This document shows, piece by piece, positions 1 to 7,896 of a stretch of 23,381 nucleotides of DNA. Under the pieces are notes generated by a model that did no database searches, was not told where the DNA came from, and saw nothing but the letters and a program-made list of their open reading frames with translations. The first letter of the stretch is position 1, and each line of letters opens with the position of its first letter. This DNA is from Balneolaceae bacterium UBA1514 (lineage in GTDB: Bacteria; Bacteroidota; Rhodothermia; Balneolales; Balneolaceae). The position numbers and the translations under genes are program-made. The stretch covers positions 7,244 through 30,624 of the forward strand of contig DCQQ01000009.1 in the NCBI GenBank assembly GCA_002323515.1, read 5' to 3'.

Positions 1-1
1 A

Positions 2-940
2 TCAAGGAAAGCTAATTTCCAATGGAAGTATGAGAGTGTTTGCAGTGTCTCTGGCCATAGAGCCAAAAATACCTACGCCACCACGAATAGGGGTGAGTAC
101 ATTTTGAATCTCACCGGGTGATAAGGTAGAACCACCGAGTTGAACAGATTCTGAGCGAATATAATTATAGAGATTTTTGTCAATGACAGAAGGAATGATA
201 GCATTTTCTCCAAAAAAAGCGACCGCAAGCCAAGGGTAGCGGATCTCAATATTCCCTGCTTGGTTTCGTTCAAAGTTACCTTCGTTTAATATGCCGGATG
301 AGTTAATGCGTAATTCCTGTAGGTTTTGTTCTTTTTCTTCCTCGTTTGTATCATCCAGAAATTCCCTATAAAAAGGCGTTAATAACTCTTCAAATGGGTT
401 TTTAGCCACAGTGTTGATGATATAATAATTCTGGCCTTGCTCTATAGCTTCTGCGCTCAGCTCAAGGCTTAATTGTTCGGTTGATTGATACCGGAGTGTA
501 TCCGGAATATCATTGAGTATGCTAAAATCTTTTGGCACCTGTGTTTGAGCGGAAATAGTCTGATAATCTGGATGAATGACCTCGAGAAGGTATTTTGCAC
601 CCGGAATCACACGATGCTTCTTAGTTGGCTGATAAATCCCAGGAGACTCTTCTTCGTAGGTGATTCGGGACTCTTTTTGCTCGCTTTGTTCGTCCAATTC
701 CCAAATCATCACCTGGGCGTTTCTTAATGCAAGCTGCTCAAAATTGTAGAACACAGTAGCTTCGGCTGTGGTCGATAGGCGCAAGGGGGGCATTAGATTC
801 CCTGCAGTCAAATACGCCTCTACCACCACCTGTTCAGTGTAGCTATCTTGAGTATATGGATCACATGCTCCTGTGAATAAAAGAACAGATGCTACTATTA
901 GCGTGGTTTTTGGGTTCATAAGATGGCTAATTCGGTTCAT
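2..940 (-). CDS. DUF4249-type outer-membrane lipoprotein, partner of the upstream TonB receptor
   Basis: This is a predicted exported lipoprotein of about 312 residues that ends two bases inside the window edge, so it is complete. The first 26 residues form a hydrophobic signal ending in a lipobox (FTGAC, Cys26). The mature part opens with VVVEAYLTAGNLMPPLRLS, a beta-strand pattern typical of DUF4249 proteins. These are usually encoded directly after a TonB-dependent receptor in Bacteroidota-related bacteria; their function is not established, but a role in substrate capture at the outer membrane is assumed. The ATG at 940 lies one base after the receptor stop codon, so translation is probably coupled. 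A second in-frame ATG at 919 is an alternative start and also leaves a usable signal peptide. The open frame extends further upstream to 1051, but that part lies inside the receptor gene and I regard it as noncoding here. Confidence 0.8.
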   Translation of the reverse strand: MNRISHLMNPKTTLIVASVLLFTGACDPYTQDSYTEQVVVEAYLTAGNLMPPLRLSTTAEATVFYNFEQLALRNAQVMIWELDEQSEQKESRITYEEESPGIYQPTKKHRVIPGAKYLLEVIHPDYQTISAQTQVPKDFSILNDIPDTLRYQSTEQLSLELSAEAIEQGQNYYIINTVAKNPFEELLTPFYREFLDDTNEEEKEQNLQELRINSSGILNEGNFERNQAGNIEIRYPWLAVAFFGENAIIPSVIDKNLYNYIRSESVQLGGSTLSPGEIQNVLTPIRGGVGIFGSMARDTANTLILPLEISFP

Positions 941-941
941 G

Positions 942-3251
942 TTATTTAGGAGAATTAAAGGTGATCGAAATAGCTGGAATGATGGGCAATAGTGTGACAT
1001 CGGTTTGTTGAACTGGATTTTCGTCAAAATTAAAGTTTTGAAACCAGACATTCCTGCGATTATACACGTTTATGATTTGAAGCTGAAATAGGGTTTGCAT
1101 CCCAAAGAGTGAGCCACTACGCTGAGCTGAGAAATCAATGCGATGGTAAGAGGGGAGGCGAGAGGCATTGACCTTACCAACGGTAAATGCGTTGTTAAAT
1201 TCAGAAGCTCCAAAAGGGTCATCGAGTAAGGCGTAGCGTCCGAGTACTTGGGTGTACGCCTGACCGGTGGCATATACCCAAGCTCCAGTGAGTTTCCACT
1301 TAGACGAGACGGTGTAGTTTAATATGAGATTTACGTCATGGCGGCGATCATACTTAGGAGGATAAAATCGGGCTTGAGCTGTTTTTCCTGGTGCTAATCG
1401 AGTGCTAGGATCCATGTTGAATCCGGGAAATTTGCGCCACGTATATCCCCAAGTATATCCTAGATACCCCGTTAAACGCCCTTGCCGCTTTTCAAATAGT
1501 ACCTCCAGCCCATAGGCGCTACCTTCCCCGAAGCGGAACAGATCGGCATAGGCTAATCCTGCGGCATCTTGTAAAAAGGGATCGAGTTCAAACAGATTAT
1601 TCATAGTCCGGTAATATCCCTCAATATCGAAGCCATATCCTTGGAAGGGAATCGTCTTTAACCCTAAAATAAATTGATCCCCATAGGCTGGTTTAATTCC
1701 CTTGTCAGAGGTTAGCCACAAGTCAAAACCAGAGAAGGCTTCGTTGGTGATTAGGGTGAAGAATTGATTGTATCTTCCGTAGGCTGCTTGAAGTCTAAGT
1801 CGATTCCATCGAAGATATTCAGCCGATAAGCGGGGTTCTAATCGCAGGTAGGAACCATCTGAAAAGGTATTAATGCGTAATCCACCTAAAAGTTTCCACT
1901 GATTATTGGGGCGCCATTCGTCTTGAATGTACCAGGAGGCATATTGAGCATGTATTCGTTGACCAAAGGTATTTTGACCGTCAAATTGATCTTGAATACG
2001 GAAGGTGAATACTCCTGCCCAAATACCCGTACTAGCGGTATGTTTTTCGTTGGGAAGGTACTCTACATCAGCTTTTACAGATAGATCATAAATGTTGTTA
2101 TCTCGTTTAAAAGGCGTTCCGGCGACTTCAAAGGTAGGAAAGTTAAAGTAGCGCGATCCGGTTACTACGAAATTGGAAAAGGTAGTTTCATTAAAAATAT
2201 GGGTCCAATTTCCACTTATAGTTTGGTTCCCGTAATGAAGTTTGAATTCGGCATCCTCCCCAAAAGGAAAATCGACCCTATCTTTTCCAGAGTAAAAAGC
2301 CAAGGAAAATTTATCATTTACCCCAATATCGAGGTTCAATTTACCGTTGGTGTCTAGGAAGTAAAATAAGGATGGAATGTTCTCATTGTTGGATCGGAGC
2401 GCTCCAAGTAAGGGTTCTAGGGTGGATCGCCTCATTGCAAACATATATGATCCGTTGGGAATAGGTCCTTCAATAGCAGCTCTTGAAGCTAGCATACCAA
2501 GGGTGGCAGTAGCCTGGGTTTCGTTTCGGTTGCCATCCTTATTATAAATCGAAAGAACCGACCCTAGGCGCCCCCCATATTCTGGTGGGTATCCACCTTT
2601 GTAAAGCCGGACATCTTTAATAGCATCAGGATTGAAAGTGGAAAAAAAACCGAAAAAATGAGAGGGATTGTATACCGTAGTTCGGTCAAGTAGTATGAGG
2701 GTTTGGTCTGGACTTCCTCCACGAATGTAAAGCCCCGACGAAAAATCTGAAGCTGCTTTGACACCTGGTAAAAATTGAATACTACGGAACACATCTGCTT
2801 CAAAGATGGCAGGTAATTCTTTGATTGTTTGGGTAGTTATTTGAGCTCTGCCGATATTTTTTAGCGCTTCTTGCTCCCGGGTCGATTCAACCACAATCTC
2901 TTCCCCAGAAAGGATCTCTGGTTCTAGTTCGATATCGAGCCGTCTGGTTTCTCCAGTCTCCAAACTTAGTTCCATACTAAATGGACGGTAGCCAATGTAA
3001 CTTACCGCGAGGGTATAGCTGCCTGGACGTAGATTCGTTAGGGTGTAATACCCTAAGGTGTTGGTTGTAGTACCACGATTGGTTTCTAGTAGAGCAATAT
3101 TTGCAGCAATCAAGGTTTCCCCGGTATCGGCATCTTTGATATATCCTGATAGGGCTGTCGAATTATTTTGAGCTTGAATAGGGTTAAACGGTAATAGGCT
3201 TACCATCAATAGCAGAGGATATACGTGGGAAAATCGGAATAAATAAATCAT
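942..3251 (-). CDS. TonB-dependent receptor with N-terminal carboxypeptidase-regulatory-like domain
   Basis: This is an outer-membrane beta-barrel receptor of 769 residues for energised import of a ligand I cannot identify. Residues 1-28 are a signal peptide ending in IQAQ. Residues 34-112 form a CarboxypepD_reg-like domain (SGYIKDADTGETLIAANIAL, then GYYTLTNLRPGSYTLAVSYIGY). Residues 120-240 are the plug, with the conserved YIRGGSPDQTLILLDRTTVY and GGRLGSVLSI stretches. The remainder is the barrel. The plug order and wording match receptors that pair with DUF4249 lipoproteins rather than SusC with SusD, and no SusD is present. It is the first gene of a two-gene operon; the lipoprotein begins one base after its stop codon. 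It has no STN domain and no adjacent sigma/FecR pair, so it is unlikely to signal in the Fec manner, unlike the second receptor in this window. Confidence 0.9.
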   Translation of the reverse strand: MIYLFRFSHVYPLLLMVSLLPFNPIQAQNNSTALSGYIKDADTGETLIAANIALLETNRGTTTNTLGYYTLTNLRPGSYTLAVSYIGYRPFSMELSLETGETRRLDIELEPEILSGEEIVVESTREQEALKNIGRAQITTQTIKELPAIFEADVFRSIQFLPGVKAASDFSSGLYIRGGSPDQTLILLDRTTVYNPSHFFGFFSTFNPDAIKDVRLYKGGYPPEYGGRLGSVLSIYNKDGNRNETQATATLGMLASRAAIEGPIPNGSYMFAMRRSTLEPLLGALRSNNENIPSLFYFLDTNGKLNLDIGVNDKFSLAFYSGKDRVDFPFGEDAEFKLHYGNQTISGNWTHIFNETTFSNFVVTGSRYFNFPTFEVAGTPFKRDNNIYDLSVKADVEYLPNEKHTASTGIWAGVFTFRIQDQFDGQNTFGQRIHAQYASWYIQDEWRPNNQWKLLGGLRINTFSDGSYLRLEPRLSAEYLRWNRLRLQAAYGRYNQFFTLITNEAFSGFDLWLTSDKGIKPAYGDQFILGLKTIPFQGYGFDIEGYYRTMNNLFELDPFLQDAAGLAYADLFRFGEGSAYGLEVLFEKRQGRLTGYLGYTWGYTWRKFPGFNMDPSTRLAPGKTAQARFYPPKYDRRHDVNLILNYTVSSKWKLTGAWVYATGQAYTQVLGRYALLDDPFGASEFNNAFTVGKVNASRLPSYHRIDFSAQRSGSLFGMQTLFQLQIINVYNRRNVWFQNFNFDENPVQQTDVTLLPIIPAISITFNSPK

Positions 3252-3347
3252 TGGGTCTAGAAAAAGCGGGGCTCTCGTTGGATGTATGTACGGGGAGAAT
3301 GCTGGGAAATTTGAAGGTATTAATTCGGCCGTAAATTTGATATATTT

Positions 3348-3361
3348 CGTATATATATACG
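3348..3361. promoter_or_regulatory. 14-bp perfect AT-rich palindrome between the receptor operon and ssrA
   Basis: CGTATATATATACG reads the same on both strands. It lies about 97 bp upstream of the receptor start codon and about 94 bp upstream of the tmRNA 5' end, in the only space available for the two divergent promoters. It could be an operator, or simply low-complexity promoter DNA. I did not find a convincing pair of promoter boxes for either gene in 3252-3454. Confidence 0.2.
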
Positions 3362-3454
3362 TACAAGAATCATCCTAGTTTCGTTCTTTAATTTGATCTT
3401 TCTAGACTAAGAATGAGATTCGATGATGTATGTGTAGCTGTTCTATGATTTACT

Positions 3455-3817
3455 GGGGGTGTTCTGGATTCGACGGGAAGAGTAAATCCGTACGTGGCAT
3501 GTCGAGGATGTCCAATGGTTCTCGTTAAACATCCATTATGGACTAAATGTAATTGACAACAATTACTCATACCGCTTAGCAGCCTAACAGCCTAAGCCGT
3601 TCCATGGGTGGCACGCCTGTCTGTGCCCATTCGGGGCGACGATTCCGACAGGATAATATATACTGGTTGTCTGTCTAGTATGTATGAAATTTTTCAGACT
3701 AGCTATAGTTCACTGGGTTACTGGGTTCGTTCTATGGCGAAATTTAATCAGTAACTAAACATGTAGATATGTGCAGGACTGCCTTTTCGGACCGGGGTTC
3801 GACTCCCCGCACCTCCA
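3455..3817 (+). ncRNA. ssrA: Transfer-messenger RNA (tmRNA)
   Basis: tmRNA rescues ribosomes stalled on broken messages and tags the product for proteolysis, together with SmpB. The 5' end GGGGGUG pairs over seven positions with CACCUCC at 3810-3816, and the 5' segment carries the hallmark GUUCUGGAUUCGACGGG. The 3' end has a T-arm (GGGGTTCGACTCCCC) and discriminator A3817. The terminal CCA is not encoded, since the next bases are CTT. The likely first pseudoknot spans about 3506-3542. The resume codon is probably GTA at 3549, preceded by TAAAT, which fits the conserved U and A at -5 and -4. The frame reads VIDNNYSYRLAA and stops at TAA 3585-3587. The octamer CAGCCTAA at 3580-3587 is repeated immediately at 3588-3595. 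A tract of six T residues follows the mature end at 3819-3824. Confidence 0.96.
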
Positions 3818-3823
3818 CTTTTT

Positions 3824-3847
3824 TATTCCCATCAAGTTGATGGAATA
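3824..3847. terminator. Short hairpin just after tmRNA, possible processing or terminator element
   Basis: An inverted repeat pairs TATTCC plus CATCA with TGATG plus GGAATA around a 3-base loop, with a one-base bulge. It begins within the six-T tract that follows the mature tmRNA end. The T tract comes before rather than after the stem, so it is not a textbook intrinsic terminator for the + strand. It may instead mark the trimmed 3' trailer. Confidence 0.25.
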
Positions 3848-4132
3848 CTATATGCTCATTGGAATTTGGATTACTACATAGTTAGATATAAATGCTTATT
3901 TATGAATATCAATAATGCAATAATACATAGAAAAAATTCTTGTTTTAAGAGTAAATAATATAAACAAATGATTTTGGTCGAACTAACTTTGCTCTTTACA
4001 TTATCTTTACTGTTTGGCTGTGATTTGACTAAGATTTAAACATAAAAATACTTACCGTACAACATTAGCATATTAAAATGAAAAAAGAGTTTGAAGCTGA
4101 GCAAAACCGTTTATAGATCCAAGAAATCACTC
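3848..4132. other. AT-rich spacer between ssrA and the glycosidase gene
   Basis: This stretch is strongly AT-rich. I see no RNA gene in it and no pair of promoter boxes. TAACTTTG at 3984-3991 fits the Bacteroidota -7 pattern TAnnTTTG but lacks a properly spaced TTTG upstream. The stretch holds the 23-codon ORF at 3968-4039 described separately. It also holds a 12-codon ORF starting ATG AAA AAA at 4078 and stopping at 4116, just before the glycosidase start; this could be a leader or chance. Confidence 0.5.
3968..4039 (+). CDS. Possible 23-residue lipoprotein-like micro-ORF
   Basis: ATG at 3968 opens 23 codons reading MILVELTLLF then TLSLLFGCDLTKI, stopping at TAA 4037-4039. The hydrophobic run followed by LLFGC resembles a lipobox with Cys18. 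The N-terminus lacks the positive charges expected of a signal peptide. The mature part would be only six residues. It could be a small membrane lipoprotein, the remains of a larger lipoprotein gene, or chance in AT-rich DNA. A stop codon 12 bases upstream fixes this ATG as the only start. Confidence 0.2.
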   Translation: MILVELTLLFTLSLLFGCDLTKI

Positions 4133-5302
4133 ATGAGTAAGTTTTTTTCTGAGATAAAAGGTATACCAAACTTTATTATACTAAGTATGCTATGTCTAAT
4201 GTCGAGTACTTTTCAGGGGAACCTGCTGGCTCAATCGTACACGATTAGGGTGGTAAGTGATACAGTAATAACTACGGGAGTCAACCACGTATCATGGGAG
4301 TCAGAGGAGCCAAGGTGGTCGGGTGACATTGTAATGGCTGATTGGAATCCTTCGGTACAACTAAAGACAGTTAAAGCAAATAATGAGCTGAAAGGCTACC
4401 AGACCACCCAGCATATGATGCGTTCTTATGAGCAAATTATCCGAGAAGGGAAAAAAGTGGTTGCTGGGATTAATGGAGATTTTTATAAGGCAGGTGGTGT
4501 ACCTGTCCACAGTCAGCTTATTGACGGCGAAATTCTGAAGCTACCAGTTCAACGCGATGCTATTGCGATGGACGAAGAACAGCGTTTTTATTTAGGTTCG
4601 TTTAGTTATTCCGGTCAATTAGAAATCCTTGACCAATTCACCGTAATTGCCATAGACGGAGTTAACATGGCGCGAGAGGCAGATCAACTTATCGTGTACA
4701 ACCAGTATTATGGGGATTCTACCCAAACCAATGCCTACGGACATGAAGTTGTACTTGAGCAACTTGATTTCAGGCCTATAAACCGACCTGAGCTTTTTAG
4801 GGTTGTAGAGTTAAAAGATTATAAAAAAGGCTTTATTCCCGATGGCCATGTAGTTCTTTCTGCCCACGGGGTAAAGGTACCTTATTTACAGGCACTAACT
4901 GAGGGAGATTCAGTACGAATAACTCATGGATTACTACAAGGTCAACGTCCTTTCTCTGAGCAACCCGCACTAGTAGAGTTCATTGGAGGCAGTAAGATAT
5001 TTTTATATGAAGGTAAGATAGATGGTAATTGGCCTGAACGACATCCTAGATCGGCTCTCGGTTTTAATTCGGATACCACTAAGGTATATTTGTTTACGGT
5101 AGATGGTCGACAGGAGAGTAGCGTTGGTATGTCGCTAACTGAAATAGCCGAGGTGATGAAGCATTTTGGAGCTGCTTATGCCATTAATCTGGATGGAGGC
5201 GGTTCAACTACCTTAGTGGCTAATGATAAGGTTTTAAGTTCACCGTCGGATCCAACAGGGCAGCGAAGAGTTTCCAATGCAGTTCTACTAATTAAAGAGT
5301 AG
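4133..5302 (+). CDS. Exported phosphodiester glycosidase (NAGPA/DUF2233 family)
   Basis: This protein of about 389 residues belongs to the family of human N-acetylglucosamine-1-phosphodiester alpha-N-acetylglucosaminidase, which hydrolyses sugar-phosphodiester links. A signal peptide of about 34 residues ends LLAQ. The catalytic domain is recognised from AGINGDFY (residues about 111-118), the HPRSALGF segment, and the strongly conserved NLDGGGSTT near residues 352-360. The natural substrate cannot be read from sequence; a cell-wall, glycan or lipid-linked sugar phosphodiester is likely, given the peptidoglycan enzymes downstream. I chose ATG 4133 because it gives a compact signal peptide. The frame is open back to a TTG at 4091, which would add 14 basic residues. 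The gene is monocistronic and converges on the NagZ-like gene, with 15 bases between their ends. Confidence 0.88.
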   Translation: MSKFFSEIKGIPNFIILSMLCLMSSTFQGNLLAQSYTIRVVSDTVITTGVNHVSWESEEPRWSGDIVMADWNPSVQLKTVKANNELKGYQTTQHMMRSYEQIIREGKKVVAGINGDFYKAGGVPVHSQLIDGEILKLPVQRDAIAMDEEQRFYLGSFSYSGQLEILDQFTVIAIDGVNMAREADQLIVYNQYYGDSTQTNAYGHEVVLEQLDFRPINRPELFRVVELKDYKKGFIPDGHVVLSAHGVKVPYLQALTEGDSVRITHGLLQGQRPFSEQPALVEFIGGSKIFLYEGKIDGNWPERHPRSALGFNSDTTKVYLFTVDGRQESSVGMSLTEIAEVMKHFGAAYAINLDGGGSTTLVANDKVLSSPSDPTGQRRVSNAVLLIKE

Positions 5303-5326
5303 TATCCTCACTGAATATTACTCTTT
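5294..5326. terminator. Bidirectional hairpin spanning both convergent stop codons
   Basis: AAAGAGTAGTA at 5294-5304 pairs with TATTACTCTTT at 5316-5326, giving 11 pairs with one G-U and an 11-base loop. The stem contains the TAG of the glycosidase and the TAA of the NagZ-like gene. Because it is A-rich on the 5' arm and T-rich on the 3' arm, it looks similar on both strands and could end both transcripts. The stem is AT-rich, so strength is uncertain. Confidence 0.5.
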
Positions 5327-6400
5327 CAAAGTCATGGGCAATTGGCCCTTCATGGTTAGTATCTTGCTTACTGAATAGTCAATTCGATTTGCGCTAATTA
5401 GACCCTCATCAAGTAGTTGTTCTACTAAAATTACTAAATCAGATAATTTGGCGGGTTCTGGTAAAAGATTATTCCCAAAACAAAATACATCTACTCCAGC
5501 GTTTAAACCCATTTTCAAGGCCTCTTTAGTCCCGTAGTGATTAGAAATGGCCCTCATTTGCATGTCGTCGGTAAATACCAATCCATCGAAACCCATTTTT
5601 TCACGGAGCAATTTGGGCATTATGTGCTCTGATAAGGTGGCGGGATGATGTGTGTCGAAGTCTTTGTGGATAACATGGGCGGTCATTATCATGGAACACA
5701 GACCATCTTCAATCAGGGATGAGTATGGGAGTAATTCATCTACCTCCCAGGTTTCGGTTACATCTACAAAGCCGGCATGGGTGTCACCTTTGGTACTTCC
5801 ATGACCGGGGAAATGTTTGCTACAGCCCCAAATTCCTTCTGATCCTAAGCCTTCTAAGTAGGCTTTTGCATGCCGGTACACAACATCGGAGCTACGGCCA
5901 AAAGATCGTTCCCGCTTGGCTATTATTGAGGAACCTTCTTCTTTTGCTATATCTACCACTGGAGTAAAATTAATCGAAATATGCATTTCTCTAAGAACGG
6001 AGCCTATGTCTTTGGCCTGTTGATAGGTCAATTCAGTATTATCTTGTTTTCCTAGGTAGGCATGACTTTTTGTTTCTGGGAATCCATATTCAGGTTTTAA
6101 CCGGTTGACAAGTCCTCCTTCTTGATCGATACCAATCCAAAGTGGAAGTGAGCTTGTCTTATGTAAAGCCTCGCAGAGTTCTTGAAGTTGTTTGGGTGAG
6201 GATATATTATGGACGGGCTTGTGGTGAACCATATCTTGATCGAATAAAATAACCGCTCCGGGACCTACTTCTTGGATCATGTGATGTACTTCAGAGCCTT
6301 CACTCACATCAGAACCTCTAAAACCTATTAAAAAAAGTTGAGCTATTTTTTTACTTATTGGTAAGGTATCTAGCGAAATAATGGGACTTCTTGGGCTCAT
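5318..6400 (-). CDS. nagZ: GH3 beta-N-acetylhexosaminidase, NagZ type, cytoplasmic
   Basis: This 360-residue protein matches the single-domain NagZ family, which removes non-reducing GlcNAc from imported muropeptides during cell-wall recycling. Visible signatures are IGIDQEGGLVNRL (about residues 89-101), KHFPGHG (195-201), the Asp-x-His acid/base dyad in GDTH (D206, H208), and FDGLVFTDDMQM with the expected nucleophile Asp278. There is no signal peptide, which fits a cytoplasmic enzyme. Length is normal for stand-alone NagZ. It is divergent from the NamZ/amidase operon across a 185-bp spacer, and an AmpG-like permease lies nearby, so a role in recycling is well supported by context. It lacks the C-terminal domain of the BglX-type GH3 enzyme at the other end of the window, so the two are distinct paralogues with different jobs. 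Confidence 0.9.
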   Translation of the reverse strand: MSPRSPIISLDTLPISKKIAQLFLIGFRGSDVSEGSEVHHMIQEVGPGAVILFDQDMVHHKPVHNISSPKQLQELCEALHKTSSLPLWIGIDQEGGLVNRLKPEYGFPETKSHAYLGKQDNTELTYQQAKDIGSVLREMHISINFTPVVDIAKEEGSSIIAKRERSFGRSSDVVYRHAKAYLEGLGSEGIWGCSKHFPGHGSTKGDTHAGFVDVTETWEVDELLPYSSLIEDGLCSMIMTAHVIHKDFDTHHPATLSEHIMPKLLREKMGFDGLVFTDDMQMRAISNHYGTKEALKMGLNAGVDVFCFGNNLLPEPAKLSDLVILVEQLLDEGLISANRIDYSVSKILTMKGQLPMTLKE

Positions 6401-6585
6401 CTAAGGATTTTAAGAGGTTATATGTGATGCAAATAATTTTTCTGGCTGCATATACATCAACCTGAAAAACGGTGTTTTAAGAGATGTAAATGTGGGTGAT
6501 AAATCGAGGTAGTTCATTTCTATTTTACCTACTTTAAAAGTGATATGTTAATCATTTAAGACATTCTAAGCCAATCTATTAGTCT
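6401..6585. promoter_or_regulatory. Divergent promoter region between nagZ and namZ
   Basis: This 185-bp spacer separates two head-to-head genes of the same pathway and must contain both promoters. I see no exact TAnnTTTG box in either direction and no convincing operator palindrome. Confidence 0.5.
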
Positions 6586-7878
6586 ATGTTTACACCCTTT
6601 ATTAAGCAAGTTAATGGCCACCAATTCTCAGCGCGTTGCATGGTGCTTCTGTGTGGGATTATTTGTTCAATTTGTATTACCCCCCTTAGTGCACAGCATA
6701 GCGTTAAAACGGGTATTGAGGTGTTAATTGAGCAAGATTTTAAGGCTATTGAGGGTAGGCGTGTCGGATTAATTACCAATGCTACCGGGGTGAATTCTGA
6801 GCTTATCTCTACCATCGATTTATTAAACCGTGCAGAAAATGTGCAGTTGGTGGCCTTATATGGACCAGAGCATGGGGTGCGTGGCGATTATGCTGCTGGG
6901 GATAAGGTTGAGAGTTATACCGATCAGTCAACAGGATTACCGGTTTACTCGCTGTATGGAGCTACTAGAAAACCGACTGCAGATATGTTAGAAGGAGTTG
7001 ATGTATTGGTTTATGATATACAGGATATTGGGGTGAGATCGTACACGTATATAAGCACAATGGGCTTAGCCATGGAGGCGGCAGCTGAGCTTGGAATACC
7101 ATTTGTGGTGTTGGACAGACCAAATCCATTGGGTGGAATGAAGGTGGAGGGGGGCTTAGTAGAGCCAGAGTTTGAATCTTTTGTGAGTGCATTTCCTATC
7201 CCGTATGTCTATGGACTCACCCCTGGTGAGGTTGCACGAATGATTAATGACAAAGGGTGGATGGATACAGAGCAGAAGGTTGATTTAACGATTATTAGTA
7301 TGGAAGGGTGGACGCGCGAGATGACGTTTGAACAAACATGCCTACCCTGGGTACCAACTTCACCTCATATAACTCATGCCTACTCTTCGTACTATTACGT
7401 TACCAGTGGAATAATGGGGGAATTAGGTGTGTTTTCTGAAGGAGTAGGGTATACGCTCCCTTTTCAAATATTTGCAGCTGACTGGATAGATGAGCAGGAT
7501 CTGAGTGAGGCTATGAATGCCTTAGGCTTGCCAGGGGTTTATTTTCGGCCAATCGTTTATAAGCCATTTTATGGACGAGACAAAGGGAAAACCCTAAGAG
7601 GGGTACAAATTCATTTGTATGATTTTGATCAAGTGGAATTGATGCCTTTGCAGTTCTATTTTATGCAGGTGCACCAGGGGTTATACCCCGAGAAGGATAT
7701 TTTTGGCGTATCGGAAAACCGTTGGAATATGTTCGATAAAGTAAACGGTTCCGATCAGGTGCGATTAGAATTTTCAAGGGAGTACCAAGTCAAGCCATTA
7801 CTGGAACAATGGAGAAGAGAAGCCAAGGCTTTTCAGCAAGAATCCATTTCTTTTTGGTTGTATCCTGCCAACGATTAA
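6586..7878 (+). CDS. namZ: Exo-beta-N-acetylmuramidase, NamZ/DUF1343 family (GH171)
   Basis: This 430-residue protein is predicted to be exported and to release terminal MurNAc from peptidoglycan fragments, as known for NamZ of Bacillus and Tannerella. The signal peptide covers about residues 19-36 and ends PLSAQ. An ATG at 6640 (Met19) would give a tighter signal and is a plausible true start. Family hallmarks follow in order: GRRVGLITNATGVN (58-70), LYGPEHGVRGDYAAGDKVES (91-110) with the conserved PEHG Glu95, DVLVYDIQDIGVRSYTYI (about 139-156), and VLDRPNPLGG (about 175-184). Length is normal. The amidase gene starts 18 bases after its stop, so the two form an operon of periplasmic wall-degrading enzymes, divergent from nagZ. 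I am confident of the family; the exact substrate is inferred from characterised relatives. Confidence 0.9.
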   Translation: MFTPFIKQVNGHQFSARCMVLLCGIICSICITPLSAQHSVKTGIEVLIEQDFKAIEGRRVGLITNATGVNSELISTIDLLNRAENVQLVALYGPEHGVRGDYAAGDKVESYTDQSTGLPVYSLYGATRKPTADMLEGVDVLVYDIQDIGVRSYTYISTMGLAMEAAAELGIPFVVLDRPNPLGGMKVEGGLVEPEFESFVSAFPIPYVYGLTPGEVARMINDKGWMDTEQKVDLTIISMEGWTREMTFEQTCLPWVPTSPHITHAYSSYYYVTSGIMGELGVFSEGVGYTLPFQIFAADWIDEQDLSEAMNALGLPGVYFRPIVYKPFYGRDKGKTLRGVQIHLYDFDQVELMPLQFYFMQVHQGLYPEKDIFGVSENRWNMFDKVNGSDQVRLEFSREYQVKPLLEQWRREAKAFQQESISFWLYPAND

Positions 7879-7896
7879 TCACAACAATCTCAAATT

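Noticed and set aside
942..3251. SusC-type glycan receptor
   Set aside because: No SusD-like gene is adjacent; the partner is a DUF4249 lipoprotein and the length is well below typical SusC.
3184..3570. Minus-strand frames over the receptor start and over tmRNA
   Set aside because: Their translations show no domain features, one lies antisense to ssrA, and the other overlaps the receptor signal peptide in another frame.
4078..4116. ATG AAA AAA start of a 12-codon ORF ahead of the phosphodiester glycosidase
   Set aside because: It is out of frame with the glycosidase, stops before its ATG, and encodes a charged peptide without signal-peptide character. I see no frameshift that would join it to the gene.
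3820..4132. Integrated element at the 3' end of tmRNA
   Set aside because: tmRNA ends are common integration sites, but I found no integrase gene and no second copy of the tmRNA 3' end in the window.
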